Origin: Treponema sp.
GTDB lineage: Bacteria; Spirochaetota; Spirochaetia; Treponematales; Breznakiellaceae
Reading direction: 5' to 3'
NCBI GenBank assembly: GCA_009777535.1
Contig: WRLP01000019.1
Location: forward strand, 1 to 54,939
DNA: 54,939 nt
Shown here in pieces: positions 46,045 to 54,204 of this stretch; the stretch's first letter is position 1; each line of letters opens with the position of its first letter. The translations under genes and the position numbers were made by a program. A model generated the notes under the pieces. The model did no database searches, had not been told where the DNA came from, and saw nothing but the letters and a program-made list of their open reading frames with translations.

Positions 46045-46221
46045 ATGATCTTGTATAAAATATTGGCCAGTGTAATTTTTATTCTCATTGGGACGGCGGT
46101 TTTATATAAAGGTATCCGCTTAACCTTATCAAAAGGGTTAAAAAACAGTTTTATTGACATAGTATCCGGTATTGTTTTTATTTTTATCGGCATGTTGATT
46201 GCCTTTGGGTATTTCACTTGA
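46045..46221 (+). CDS. 58-residue two-span membrane protein
   Basis: A short gene easily missed. Two hydrophobic segments (KILASVIFILIGTAVLYKG and SFIDIVSGIVFIFIGMLIAFG) flank a short basic loop (IRLTLSKGLKN), giving a hairpin with both ends on one side. A promoter-like sequence lies just upstream. No family recognised. It is followed by a gene coupled to cstA, but a gap of 105 bases and different spacing make co-transcription uncertain. Confidence 0.55.
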   Translation: MILYKILASVIFILIGTAVLYKGIRLTLSKGLKNSFIDIVSGIVFIFIGMLIAFGYFT

Positions 46222-46326
46222 GTTAAAGCGTCAAATAAAACCATAACCAGAATACAATTAATTGTTGACAAATTTAAATAAGCGATTTTATACTGAACTG
46301 TGGGTTTTTTTGGGAAGGGGAGCCGC

Positions 46327-46836
46327 TTGATTAAGGATCGCTTGGTAATCATTGAAAGGCTGTTTAAGTCTTACAAAGGCTGGTATGATGTCTTGCCTGG
46401 AGATTTGGACTCAGGATTGCCCCTTAAAGCCCTTTGCGTGTACCGTTCCCGTTCAGAGAAATATGTATTATCCAAAAAAGCCAAGCTTTGGGCTGTTGAG
46501 GTTAACGATTATCTTTATTTGTTCAGTATGCAAAAGCTGGATGTATTTCAGGCAAAGGAGTGTATAGCATTTGCCATTGAAAATGCACTGCCAAGGGTGC
46601 AGCCTCATAAAGAGCACATGTACTCATTTGTAACCACTGTTTTTGTGGCGGATGAAGCCGAACAAGATGCTCTTAAATTTATACGCCGGCACAGGTTCAT
46701 TAAGAGTTATAGATTTGGGTTTTACGGGTCTTCTCCGTTAAAGACCCTTGCGTTGGATATAGGGAGCGAGAAGATAGTAACAAATAACATGGGAAGAGAT
46801 TTGCGTAAGCAAATTCGAAATATTATTAAGGAGTGA
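46327..46836 (+). CDS. Uncharacterised protein coupled to cstA
   Basis: 169 residues from TTG 46327, chosen because AAGGGGAG precedes it at good distance. A GTG 27 bases upstream is the alternative. No signal or membrane segment; mixed helices and strands (LWAVEVNDYLYLFSM, MYSFVTTVFVADEAEQDALKFIRRHRF, FGFYGSSPLKTLALDI). Its stop overlaps the AAGGAG of cstA, so the two are translated together. By context it may regulate or assist the transporter. Family not recognised. Confidence 0.68.
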   Translation: MIKDRLVIIERLFKSYKGWYDVLPGDLDSGLPLKALCVYRSRSEKYVLSKKAKLWAVEVNDYLYLFSMQKLDVFQAKECIAFAIENALPRVQPHKEHMYSFVTTVFVADEAEQDALKFIRRHRFIKSYRFGFYGSSPLKTLALDIGSEKIVTNNMGRDLRKQIRNIIKE

Positions 46837-46840
46837 TACT

Positions 46841-48541
46841 ATGAGTGGAATTGCAATTCTAGTTATCGCAATTGTAGTGCTGGTAATTGGCTATGTTACC
46901 TACGGTTCATGGCTGGCGAAAAAGTGGGGCATTGACCCGCAAAGAAAAACACCGGCACATGAGCTTTATGACGGGAACGACTATGTTCCGGCCAAAGCTC
47001 CCGTCCTTTTAGGACACCATTTTTCTTCCATTGCGGGCGCCGGCCCTATAAACGGGCCTATCCAAGCCGCGGTCTTCGGCTGGGTGCCGGTCTTTCTGTG
47101 GATAATCATCGGGGGAATCTTCTTCGGGGCCGTGCACGATTTTTCGTCTCTTTTCGCGTCTATACGTCATAAGGGGCAGTCTATCGGAACGGTTATCGCC
47201 GACAATATAGGTCCGCGCGCTAAAAAGCTATTTATCGTTTTTGCGTACCTGACCCTGCTCTTGGTTGTTGCGGCTTTTGCTTCAATAGTTGCAACCTCGT
47301 TCAACGGGTTCACCGCAGAGGGCGAAAAGAATGTTGTCAACGGAACCGCAGCGATGATTTCGGTTCTGTTTGTTGTCATCTCGATTGCTTTTGGCTTCTT
47401 CGTTTACCGCCGCAACGCACCACTGTTGATTTCAACCTTAATTGGCGTTGCAGCAATAGTCGGCATCATAGCTATAGGCCTTAATGTTCAAATATTCCTT
47501 TCGATGAATGTTTGGCTGTTTCTTATAGCAATATACATTCTGATTGCCTCTGTCGCCCCGGTGTGGATATTGCTCCAGCCGCGTGACTACCTGAGTTCCT
47601 TTTTATTGTACGGCATGATGGCGGCAGCGATTATCGGTATTTTCGCAACGAATCCTCAGATGAACCTGCAGCCCATATATGGGTTCGGCGGCATCAACGG
47701 CAACAGCTTCCTTTTCCCCTTGTTGTTCATTACCGTAGCGTGCGGCGCCATTTCTGGCTTCCATTCGCTTGTCGGTTCCGGTACAACCTCTAAACAGCTG
47801 GACAACGAAAAAGACGCCAAAGTTATCGGCTACGGCGGTATGTTGATTGAATGCTGTCTGGCAGTCATCTCCCTTATCGCGGTTGGCTACCTTTCCACCA
47901 GCGATAAAATAGCCGCCGGTGCACCCACCCAGGTTTTTGCCGCGGGCCTTTCCACCATGATAAACACCCTTCACCCCACAGACACGTTCAACTCGGTATA
48001 CGCCCTGATCATCCTGGCTGTCTCGGCCTTTGCATTAACCTCGCTGGATACTGCAACCCGTCTTGCCCGTTACATGTTTGCCGAGTTCTTCCTTGATGAG
48101 GGGGAGACACATGAGAACGTAACCGGCATAAAGAAAATCCTAACCAATCCCTGGGTAGGGACTATCGTCACCGTTTTCCTTGGTATCTACCTTGCCATCG
48201 GCGGTTACGCTAGAGTGTGGCCCCTCTTCGGTGCAGCCAACCAACTCTTGGCAGGTTTGGCGCTGCTGGCGGTCGCTGCGTGGCTTGGTAACATCGGTAA
48301 AAACAACAAGATGTTCATCTTCCCAATGATCTTCATGCTCATCGCCACCATTACCAGCTTGTGCATTACCTTCTACCAAAGGTTAATGGCTATTACAGGC
48401 GGCGCCGTTAATTCAGCAAATGTTCTTCAGCTGCTGTTCTCTGCGATCCTGGTAATTCTGGCCGTAGTCCTTGTAGTTGAAGGATGCCAGACCTTTGCAA
48501 AACAGGCCAAGGGACAAAAAACCGGAGTACATGCCAAGTAA
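46841..48541 (+). CDS. cstA: Carbon starvation protein A, pyruvate/peptide transporter
   Basis: 566 residues, about 16 membrane segments. Family hallmarks: DGNDYVPAKAPVLLGHHFSSIAGAGPI near residues 45-70, GAVHDFSSLFASIRHKG, and SLDTATRLARYMF late in the protein. CstA/BtsT proteins take up pyruvate or peptides; this one is the shorter (about 560-600) type. AAGGAG precedes the ATG at the end of the coupled upstream gene. A strong terminator follows. Confidence 0.94.
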   Translation: MSGIAILVIAIVVLVIGYVTYGSWLAKKWGIDPQRKTPAHELYDGNDYVPAKAPVLLGHHFSSIAGAGPINGPIQAAVFGWVPVFLWIIIGGIFFGAVHDFSSLFASIRHKGQSIGTVIADNIGPRAKKLFIVFAYLTLLLVVAAFASIVATSFNGFTAEGEKNVVNGTAAMISVLFVVISIAFGFFVYRRNAPLLISTLIGVAAIVGIIAIGLNVQIFLSMNVWLFLIAIYILIASVAPVWILLQPRDYLSSFLLYGMMAAAIIGIFATNPQMNLQPIYGFGGINGNSFLFPLLFITVACGAISGFHSLVGSGTTSKQLDNEKDAKVIGYGGMLIECCLAVISLIAVGYLSTSDKIAAGAPTQVFAAGLSTMINTLHPTDTFNSVYALIILAVSAFALTSLDTATRLARYMFAEFFLDEGETHENVTGIKKILTNPWVGTIVTVFLGIYLAIGGYARVWPLFGAANQLLAGLALLAVAAWLGNIGKNNKMFIFPMIFMLIATITSLCITFYQRLMAITGGAVNSANVLQLLFSAILVILAVVLVVEGCQTFAKQAKGQKTGVHAK

Positions 48542-48543
48542 AA

Positions 48544-48582
48544 AAACAACAGCCCCGTCCCTTCAGGACGGGGCTGTTGTTT
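48544..48582 (+). terminator. Terminator after cstA
   Basis: A perfect 17-bp stem, AAACAACAGCCCCGTCC / GGACGGGGCTGTTGTTT, with a 5-base loop CTTCA, starting 2 bases after the stop codon. It can terminate both strands, so it may also serve the glycosyltransferase gene coming from the right. Confidence 0.9.
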
Positions 48583-48662
48583 TATCCATAGTAAAGCTAT
48601 TGCGTAATCCCAACGTCAATTCTACCTTGATGTTACCTTCATCTCTGCCTCCTACGCGGATT
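48583..48662 (-). pseudogene. Degraded 3' end of a lipoprotein gene (copy of 50917-51030)
   Basis: The sequence after the cstA terminator matches the 3' end of the lipoprotein at 50917-52518 in patches: AAGCTATTGCGTAATCCC, then AACGTCAATTCTACCTT with GATGTTACCTTCATC, then CCTCCTACG. Relative to that gene a 27-base piece bounded by AATCCC on both sides is missing, and a second piece nearby. No complete frame remains. The last patch abuts the stop codon of the glycosyltransferase gene. Confidence 0.65.
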
Positions 48663-49812
48663 GTTCATAACGCTGCCGATAATTTTCCTCCAGTACAGCG
48701 TTGTATGTATTAATCAGCCCGTCAAAAACGCAATTCCAGTCCATGGAAAGACTGTCTTTTCTTGCATTTTTCGCAAGACGCAGACGCCGGCTTTTGTCCT
48801 GCATAACGGAAACAAGATTATTTGTAAAGGTTTGTACGTCATCAACAGGGCAAAGCAGAGCATTGCGATCATGCGAAAGAAAATCCATTACACCGCCGCT
48901 TGCTACACCGGACACAGGCAGTCCGGAAGCCATTGCCTCCAGGACCACATTGCCAAAAGTTTCGGTGCCTGAAGGAAAGGCAAAACAATCCGCCGAGGCA
49001 TAAATTTCTGAAAGATCCCTGCCCTGTTTAAACCCCGTGCAAAGTACATTGGAGGGGCTAAAGTTTTGAATGGTTTTATAATACGGACCATCGCCTGTAA
49101 AAACAAAGCTTGTCTGTCCCGGAAAACGCCGTTGAATTTCTTCTGCCGCCTGAAGCAGCATATCAAGGTTTTTCTCGCGCGAAAGCCGTCCCACATAAAG
49201 AAAAATAAACTTGTCCTTTCCAAGTGTATCGCGTAATTCCATGTTCCGGTATGCAGGGTTAAAACACCTTGTGTCGATGCCGCGTGACCAGAGATGGAGA
49301 TTGCAGAAACCTTTGCGAAAAAGTTCCTCCATGGTATGCCGCGACGGAGCCAGGGTACGATCAGAAAAACTGTAAAACCATTCAAGGTATTTTTCAAGCA
49401 AGGGGCGAAAAATTTCCAGATTGTGATATTTTAAGTATTTACAATAATCAGTATGATAACTCATTACAAGCGGTACATTACGGGAAAGCGCATAACGCAT
49501 ACCCCTGAAGCCTATCCCCAATTCGGTAGTAACATGGATAATGTCCGGTTTAAACATATCGCATATATTATCTACGTCCCAAAAAGCCGGAAAAGCCAGG
49601 CGGCTCTCGGTGGAAAGAGCGGTAGTAATGCCTTTATAACGGACGATTCTACGGTGTTGAGAAACGTTGCCGGCATCACCCACGTTATATACAGGAGCAA
49701 AGACCATGTGATGAACGTTTTTTGAATCTAGGTAGGCTCCAAGTCTTGATAAGGTGTTGGTTACGCCGTTTATTTCAGGCATATATGTGTCGGTAAAATA
49801 TGCAATTCTCAT
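48652..49812 (-). CDS. Glycosyltransferase family 4 (GT1-like)
   Basis: 386 residues from ATG 49812, with GGGGGGAT before it. The GT-B fold pattern is clear: MRIAYFTDTYMPEINGVTNTL at the start, HVTTELGIGFRGM, the C-terminal nucleotide-sugar site FLYVGRLSREKNLDMLL and the retaining motif FPSGTETFGNVVLEAMASGLPV. Relatives move mannose or glucose to lipid or glycan acceptors in envelope synthesis. No other glycan genes lie nearby. Acceptor unknown. Confidence 0.9.
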   Translation of the reverse strand: MRIAYFTDTYMPEINGVTNTLSRLGAYLDSKNVHHMVFAPVYNVGDAGNVSQHRRIVRYKGITTALSTESRLAFPAFWDVDNICDMFKPDIIHVTTELGIGFRGMRYALSRNVPLVMSYHTDYCKYLKYHNLEIFRPLLEKYLEWFYSFSDRTLAPSRHTMEELFRKGFCNLHLWSRGIDTRCFNPAYRNMELRDTLGKDKFIFLYVGRLSREKNLDMLLQAAEEIQRRFPGQTSFVFTGDGPYYKTIQNFSPSNVLCTGFKQGRDLSEIYASADCFAFPSGTETFGNVVLEAMASGLPVSGVASGGVMDFLSHDRNALLCPVDDVQTFTNNLVSVMQDKSRRLRLAKNARKDSLSMDWNCVFDGLINTYNAVLEENYRQRYEQSA

Positions 49813-50029
49813 ATAAATCCCCCCGTCTGAGTTAAGAAATAAAAGAGAATTATTCATTGGATATTAAGAAACCGGCAATAATATATTAGTTTTCTGTTAA
49901 GCCTGAGTGAATATTGCTGATAATTTTTTGCATATTTTTAACATACTCCTCACATTGGTTTTATAAAATATTTTTATAATTTTCCGTAAATGATATCAAT
50001 AAGAAATATTCTGATATTGGGAGGACGTT

Positions 50030-50524
50030 ATGACATTAAGAATTCATTACATGATTGGAAAAAATGTCTGCTCTGAGCTGAAGGAATCGGGCCATATTAT
50101 CCACGAGAAACTGTTTCTCCTGGGAAACCTCTTTCCCGATTTAATCCATTCATATCTGTGGTGCCCCCACAGGTACAAACAATCCCGGGAGTTTATCAGG
50201 AAAAAACTGGATAAACTCAAAAAAAGACCGCGGCTTTTTTCGTTTCAACTGGGTATTCTGGCACATTACATTTGCGATTATTTTTGTTATCCTCACAGTG
50301 CCCGCTATGAAAGTGGATTCATTCAGCACATCTTGTATGAAATACGGCAAAAAGTGCCTAAAAATTTCTTCAAACTTCAACTGAATAAATTGACATTTTC
50401 TATCCATGAATTAGACTCACTGGTCGAATGGTACAACGCTTTTCGTACTGTTTTTAGAGATGATGAATCGGATCTTCACATTGCCTCTAATGTGGCTTTC
50501 AACTTTTTACAGGCAGCGTATTGA
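50030..50524 (+). CDS. Zinc-dependent phospholipase C-like protein
   Basis: 164 residues with GGGAGG before the ATG. Motifs of the zinc-dependent phospholipase C family are present: an early His (RIHYMIG), GNLFPDLIH, and LGILAHYICDYFCYPHS with closely spaced His/Asp ligands. No signal peptide is seen, so it may act inside the cell; many such small proteins in anaerobes have unproven activity. It stands alone, followed by a hairpin-rich gap. Confidence 0.75.
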   Translation: MTLRIHYMIGKNVCSELKESGHIIHEKLFLLGNLFPDLIHSYLWCPHRYKQSREFIRKKLDKLKKRPRLFSFQLGILAHYICDYFCYPHSARYESGFIQHILYEIRQKVPKNFFKLQLNKLTFSIHELDSLVEWYNAFRTVFRDDESDLHIASNVAFNFLQAAY

Positions 50525-50850
50525 CCATTACGGCTGAAAAAAATGTTAAAGGGATTTTCAGCCCCATCCTTCCCATTGTATTTACAGCAAAAATAAAATC
50601 CTTTCTGGCCTCCTTAAAAGATACCAGAAAGGATAATGGGGGCCCTACTTTTTTAAATGTACCCATATCTTTTTAGGAGGAAAAAAGATAGGTTAACATT
50701 AAGGGGAAACCTTAATGTTCTTTTTCATAATGATTAAACCTCCTGGTTTTTATATCCGCAAAAGCGCAGATATTCAAATACTGAGTATAGGGTGAAATTT
50801 AATTGTTAAGGTTTGATTTTCTGGTTGTTAGATTTTGGTTAATAAAAAAA
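50525..50850. other. Gene-free stretch with several hairpins
   Basis: No credible coding frame. Structures in order: GGCTGAAAA / TTTTCAGCC soon after the phospholipase-like gene; ATCCTTTCTGG / CCAGAAAGGAT (11 bp, about 50610-50640); TATCTTTTT / AAAAAGATA enclosing AGGAGG (about 50666-50690); and AACATTAAGG / CCTTAATGTT followed by CTTTTTC (50695-50726). The cluster could be tandem terminators or a small structured RNA. Confidence 0.55.
50695..50726 (+). terminator. Hairpin with T-run in the gap after the phospholipase-like gene
   Basis: AACATTAAGG (50695-50704), loop GGAAA, CCTTAATGTT (50710-50719), then CTTTTTC. A standard intrinsic terminator shape, but about 170 bases after the nearest upstream stop codon, which suggests that something short is transcribed before it. 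Confidence 0.6.
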
Positions 50851-50884
50851 CAACATACCCCGTCCCTTCAGGGCGGGGTTGTTG
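50851..50884. terminator. Bidirectional terminator after the large lipoprotein gene
   Basis: A GC-rich stem, CAAC..ACCCCGtCC / GGgCGGGGT.GTTG with one bulge and loop CTTCA, lies 33 bases after the stop of the minus-strand lipoprotein. It has the same core as the cstA terminator, of which it is a diverged copy. Confidence 0.75.
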
Positions 50885-50916
50885 ATTTATCCGCATGTTA
50901 AGCTATTGCGTAATCC

Positions 50917-52518
50917 CTACGGCTGGTGCGTGTAATTGAATCCCAACGTCAATTCTACCTTAATGTTACCTTCATCACTGCCTGAGCCGTCAATCCAAAC
51001 CCGCAGGCTGTATATTGGCCCTCCTACGGGATCATGAGGATTTAATTTCCAGACACCCCCGTGTTGCTGACCTGTAATTGTACCCGATACAAAATATTGA
51101 TTGTAAGGATATTCAATTCGAATATCACTTTTATTTAACGGTATAGTAATTTCTTGAGTGAGCTTGAGAATAGAATTATCACCCCCCTTCTCTCTGACAT
51201 GATAGGTAACTGTAGCAACGGCATTGTTTCCTCTTGGTGCGAGAGAAACATCAACGTCCCAGTCTGTATTCTTACCGGGTTTGCTGTCTATATTCCCGTC
51301 TCCTTGTACCTTTGTAACTGTGCCTCCATTTGCCCTGGAAATTGTATATGTCTGTCTAAAATATTCTTGTTGCCTGCCCGGAGTAATGGTATAAGTTTCT
51401 GTCATTACATCGCTTGCAGGGGCTCCGTCCCTTATGGCAACGGCTTTCAGAACACAGCTGCTGGATACTGTAACTGGCCCGGTATAAAGGGTACTGGACG
51501 CGGTGGGCTCGCTGTTATTGGTGGTGTAGTAAATTTTCGAATCCGTATTAACGCTGGAAAGCGTTACGCTTACTGCAGATACATAAGTGCTTCCCGGAGG
51601 GTCTGCTGTAGGCGCTGCAGGCTTGGGAATTTGAACCTCTGCAACCGGAGTGGTCGGAATCACAAGGCTTGAAAAATCCAGGTCGGGGAGTTCCAATAAA
51701 TTACTGCTTACATTTTTCTTGAATGTGCCGTTTTCATCCGGCTCGTAGTCTACTCCCCACGCAAAGGTATCGGGGCGACCGCAAAATGATATATAAGAAT
51801 CGGTAATATCAGCCATTGTTTGCGGGTCTTTATTTGTCTGCATCACTATATAGACATCTGTGGTTCCGAATAAGGTATATCGATACTTTCCATGCGGATC
51901 ATCACCCATAACAGTAAATTCCAATGAGTCGGTCGTTCCGGTTGATTTTGTTGTAGCAGTTTCAACAGTGCTTTCCCTGGAACGGCTGGCTTCGCTGCCC
52001 CAGGTGGTAGAACCGCCAACGGTCGCCGAAACGCTGGCCTTCCAGCCAACTTCCGCAATTCCCAAAAAGCCTCCTTTAGCGCTCGCTTCCATCCCCAACG
52101 TTAAGCCATAGTTAAGTTCCTGAGCCTTTGAAACAGTCTCCGAGCTGGCTATCATTATGGAATTCGATACCATTTCTTCTGTTGCTTCTTCTCTTGAAAA
52201 GCCTACCGTTAAACCGCTCGCGGGAGCTCCGTTCCACAATACCGCATCGCGGAACAATATCGGCACCCTGTTTATATAGCCAAGGTACAGCACGTAATAA
52301 TAGTGGGTGTCGTCGTAAGCGGAAATCATCACTTCATAACCAGCGTTGCCGCTTCCCGCTGCTTGAGAATATGGCACGGTTTGGTAGCGCGGGGTGTGAA
52401 GTGTTCGCCCGCCTTCAGACCCTTCTTGCTCGCAGCCTGTCAGAGACATGGCCGCAAACCCGATTGAGATTATTACCGCAAGGGTAATAATACCGAACTG
52501 TTTGTTTGAATATATCAT
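50917..52518 (-). CDS. Large lipoprotein with possible pore-forming segment and chitobiase-C-like domain
   Basis: 533 residues from ATG 52518, with AGAGGAG before it. Lipoprotein signal ends SLTGC (Cys29). Residues about 125-230 alternate polar and small/hydrophobic residues and are very rich in Ser and Thr (GWKASVSATVGGSTTWG, ESTVETATTKSTGTTDSLE), the pattern of the membrane hairpin region in aerolysin/ETX-MTX2-type toxins. Residues about 310-390 match the chitobiase/hexosaminidase C-terminal domain type (KIYYTTNNSEPTASSTLYTGPV). The last 140 residues are beta-rich. Surface adhesin is the alternative. Degraded copies of its 3' end lie near 48.6 and 45.9 kb. Confidence 0.7.
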   Translation of the reverse strand: MIYSNKQFGIITLAVIISIGFAAMSLTGCEQEGSEGGRTLHTPRYQTVPYSQAAGSGNAGYEVMISAYDDTHYYYVLYLGYINRVPILFRDAVLWNGAPASGLTVGFSREEATEEMVSNSIMIASSETVSKAQELNYGLTLGMEASAKGGFLGIAEVGWKASVSATVGGSTTWGSEASRSRESTVETATTKSTGTTDSLEFTVMGDDPHGKYRYTLFGTTDVYIVMQTNKDPQTMADITDSYISFCGRPDTFAWGVDYEPDENGTFKKNVSSNLLELPDLDFSSLVIPTTPVAEVQIPKPAAPTADPPGSTYVSAVSVTLSSVNTDSKIYYTTNNSEPTASSTLYTGPVTVSSSCVLKAVAIRDGAPASDVMTETYTITPGRQQEYFRQTYTISRANGGTVTKVQGDGNIDSKPGKNTDWDVDVSLAPRGNNAVATVTYHVREKGGDNSILKLTQEITIPLNKSDIRIEYPYNQYFVSGTITGQQHGGVWKLNPHDPVGGPIYSLRVWIDGSGSDEGNIKVELTLGFNYTHQP

Positions 52519-52634
52519 AAAAAGTTCTCCTCTTGCAAAAAACATACATTATATTAAGGAAAAAAGCAATTGCCAGGCTGCTGTTTTGGTGATATCAAAA
52601 TGCATCAATTCCCGAAACCATTTGGCGGGAGGGT

Positions 52635-53474
52635 TCAGAATTTACCCCAATCTTTTAGCAGGTATAGCAAATTCTCCCACCACAATACATCGGTAAATTC
52701 ATCAATGTAAGCTTGGGGGCTTAGGAAACGCTGCATCTCCTGCCAAAACGCCTGCCGCTGTGATTTAAGCAGAGTTAAGCGGTCATAATAACATTGTTTG
52801 AAATATGAAAAATCAATCCGTCTATCAGTCAGTTTTTGTTTTACAAGACCAATTGATAAGTCAATGTTTTGGGATTTTAACCGGTAAATGTCCCATAAAT
52901 CCCTGTTCATCACCCTGTTTGGGCGCATTGCTATGGTAACAATTTTATCTGCAAGGATTTCAGCCAGGCTTTCCGCCATAATGATTAAACCGGATGTTCC
53001 TGCCTCAATTCCATAATGGTTCCTTAGCATTACCGGACGGCGTTCATAACTTGGAAGCAAACAAACATCAATATGTATTCGCTGCTGCGGAAGATCGGGG
53101 CGTTCTGGCGCGGTAATTATTTTTACTTTCCAGGTATTTATATTTCCAACTTCCTTAACCGGTTCTAAAACATTAACTGTTAAATTATATTTTTGCCAAA
53201 TTGCCTCCTTTAGCAAATCACCAATATCTTGTAAGTCCTTTTTATTAAAATCAAAACCCCCGGTAAAATCCAGGTCTTCACTTAACCGTGCAAAGCCGTA
53301 ACAAAGCCGTAGGCATGTTCCGCCAATAAAAGTTAATTCTTTTAAAGAGCCCGTTTTTGCAAGTGTTCGTAAGATGTCCTGATGCAGAATTTCTTTCTCC
53401 ACTGCCGGACGGAGAACGGCATAATCCTGCTGCTTTGCCAACAGTTCATTGACTGCTTGTTCAAATAAATTCAT
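52635..53474 (-). CDS. AbiEii-type nucleotidyltransferase toxin
   Basis: 279 residues. The nucleotidyltransferase pattern is FIGGTCLRLCYGFARLSEDLDF (GG...S-x-DLD-F), then RIHIDVCL, and a later ADKIVTIAMRPNRVMNRDLWDIYRL. In AbiE systems this protein is the toxin, transferring a nucleotide to an essential acceptor such as tRNA. AGGGAGAAA precedes the ATG, which overlaps the antitoxin gene by 14 bases. Confidence 0.88.
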   Translation of the reverse strand: MNLFEQAVNELLAKQQDYAVLRPAVEKEILHQDILRTLAKTGSLKELTFIGGTCLRLCYGFARLSEDLDFTGGFDFNKKDLQDIGDLLKEAIWQKYNLTVNVLEPVKEVGNINTWKVKIITAPERPDLPQQRIHIDVCLLPSYERRPVMLRNHYGIEAGTSGLIIMAESLAEILADKIVTIAMRPNRVMNRDLWDIYRLKSQNIDLSIGLVKQKLTDRRIDFSYFKQCYYDRLTLLKSQRQAFWQEMQRFLSPQAYIDEFTDVLWWENLLYLLKDWGKF

Positions 53475-53988
53475 AAAGTTTCTCCCTGCCCGTCATGCGT
53501 AAGTCAGATAGGGCCAATTCTGTTGATGCCCGCCACAATCCATAACGAAAATCGTATGTAAGTAAATGTCCTATACTTGCCGGTGTTTTTTTTGTATGGG
53601 TAAATTCAATTCTGCCAAATCTGCCGCAGCTTATAACCCCGGAACGTCCCGAGGTCATTAATGTAATACATCCCAGCGGAATCTGGGAAATAATGCCATT
53701 TTCGCTTAAAACTGTTTCTAAACTAAGATAACAGAAATAATCTGCACGCATGCGGGCTGCCAGATGGAATAAGAGCAGGTCTTTGGGGTATGCTGTCCTT
53801 GGATAAATATAGTAACCCCGGCAGACTCTTTCTAAACTGCCATTTTTTACCGCACGCCCCAGCATTACCATTAAGGCAGTTGGTGTTTTTTGAGGAAAAA
53901 GGACGGAAAAATCACCGGTAGAAAATAAATAATGCTGCGGATCTGCCAGTTTCTCCAGTCTGATCCTTAATGATTCTGTTGTTCGCAT
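53461..53988 (-). CDS. AbiEi-type antitoxin and repressor
   Basis: 175 residues from ATG 53988 (another ATG five codons upstream lies inside the inverted repeat). N-terminal winged-helix region (ALMVMLGRAVKNGSLERVCRGYYIYP) and C-terminal domain with YFCYLSLETVLSENGIISQIP. In known AbiE modules this protein represses its own promoter and neutralises the toxin. It precedes the toxin gene as usual. No Shine-Dalgarno is present; the start is only a few bases from the expected transcription start. Confidence 0.84.
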   Translation of the reverse strand: MRTTESLRIRLEKLADPQHYLFSTGDFSVLFPQKTPTALMVMLGRAVKNGSLERVCRGYYIYPRTAYPKDLLLFHLAARMRADYFCYLSLETVLSENGIISQIPLGCITLMTSGRSGVISCGRFGRIEFTHTKKTPASIGHLLTYDFRYGLWRASTELALSDLRMTGREKLYEFI

Positions 53989-53989
53989 A

Positions 53990-54030
53990 GGTTGACAAAA
54001 CATAACATAATCTGTTATGTTTTGTCAACC
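53990..54030 (-). promoter_or_regulatory. AbiE promoter with perfect 18-bp inverted repeat
   Basis: GGTTGACAAAACATAACA (53990-54007), 5-base loop, and its exact complement (54013-54030). The minus-strand copy supplies TTGACA as -35 (54023-54028); TATGTT (53999-54004) at 18 bases is the best -10. The repeat therefore covers the whole promoter. AbiEi is known to bind inverted repeats in its own promoter, so this is very likely its operator. The repeat ends one base before the start codon. Confidence 0.75.
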
Positions 54031-54204
54031 AGTTTATTGCCTTAACCCACAATGCATAGCTGCATGCGCCTTGCTTGGGCACTGAATATGGGCTCGCTGT
54101 TATTCCTGTGAACGTACGTATCAATCTCGCCACTTTTGAGAAAGCTGTGACCCCGAGGTTGTCCTCAATAAGAACGGCTTCAAAAATGTACAAAGGTCGA
54201 GGGC

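Noticed and set aside
53912-54193. Minus-strand 93-codon frame across the AbiE promoter
   Set aside because: It runs through the 18-bp inverted repeat and the AbiEi start in another frame; no conserved pattern.
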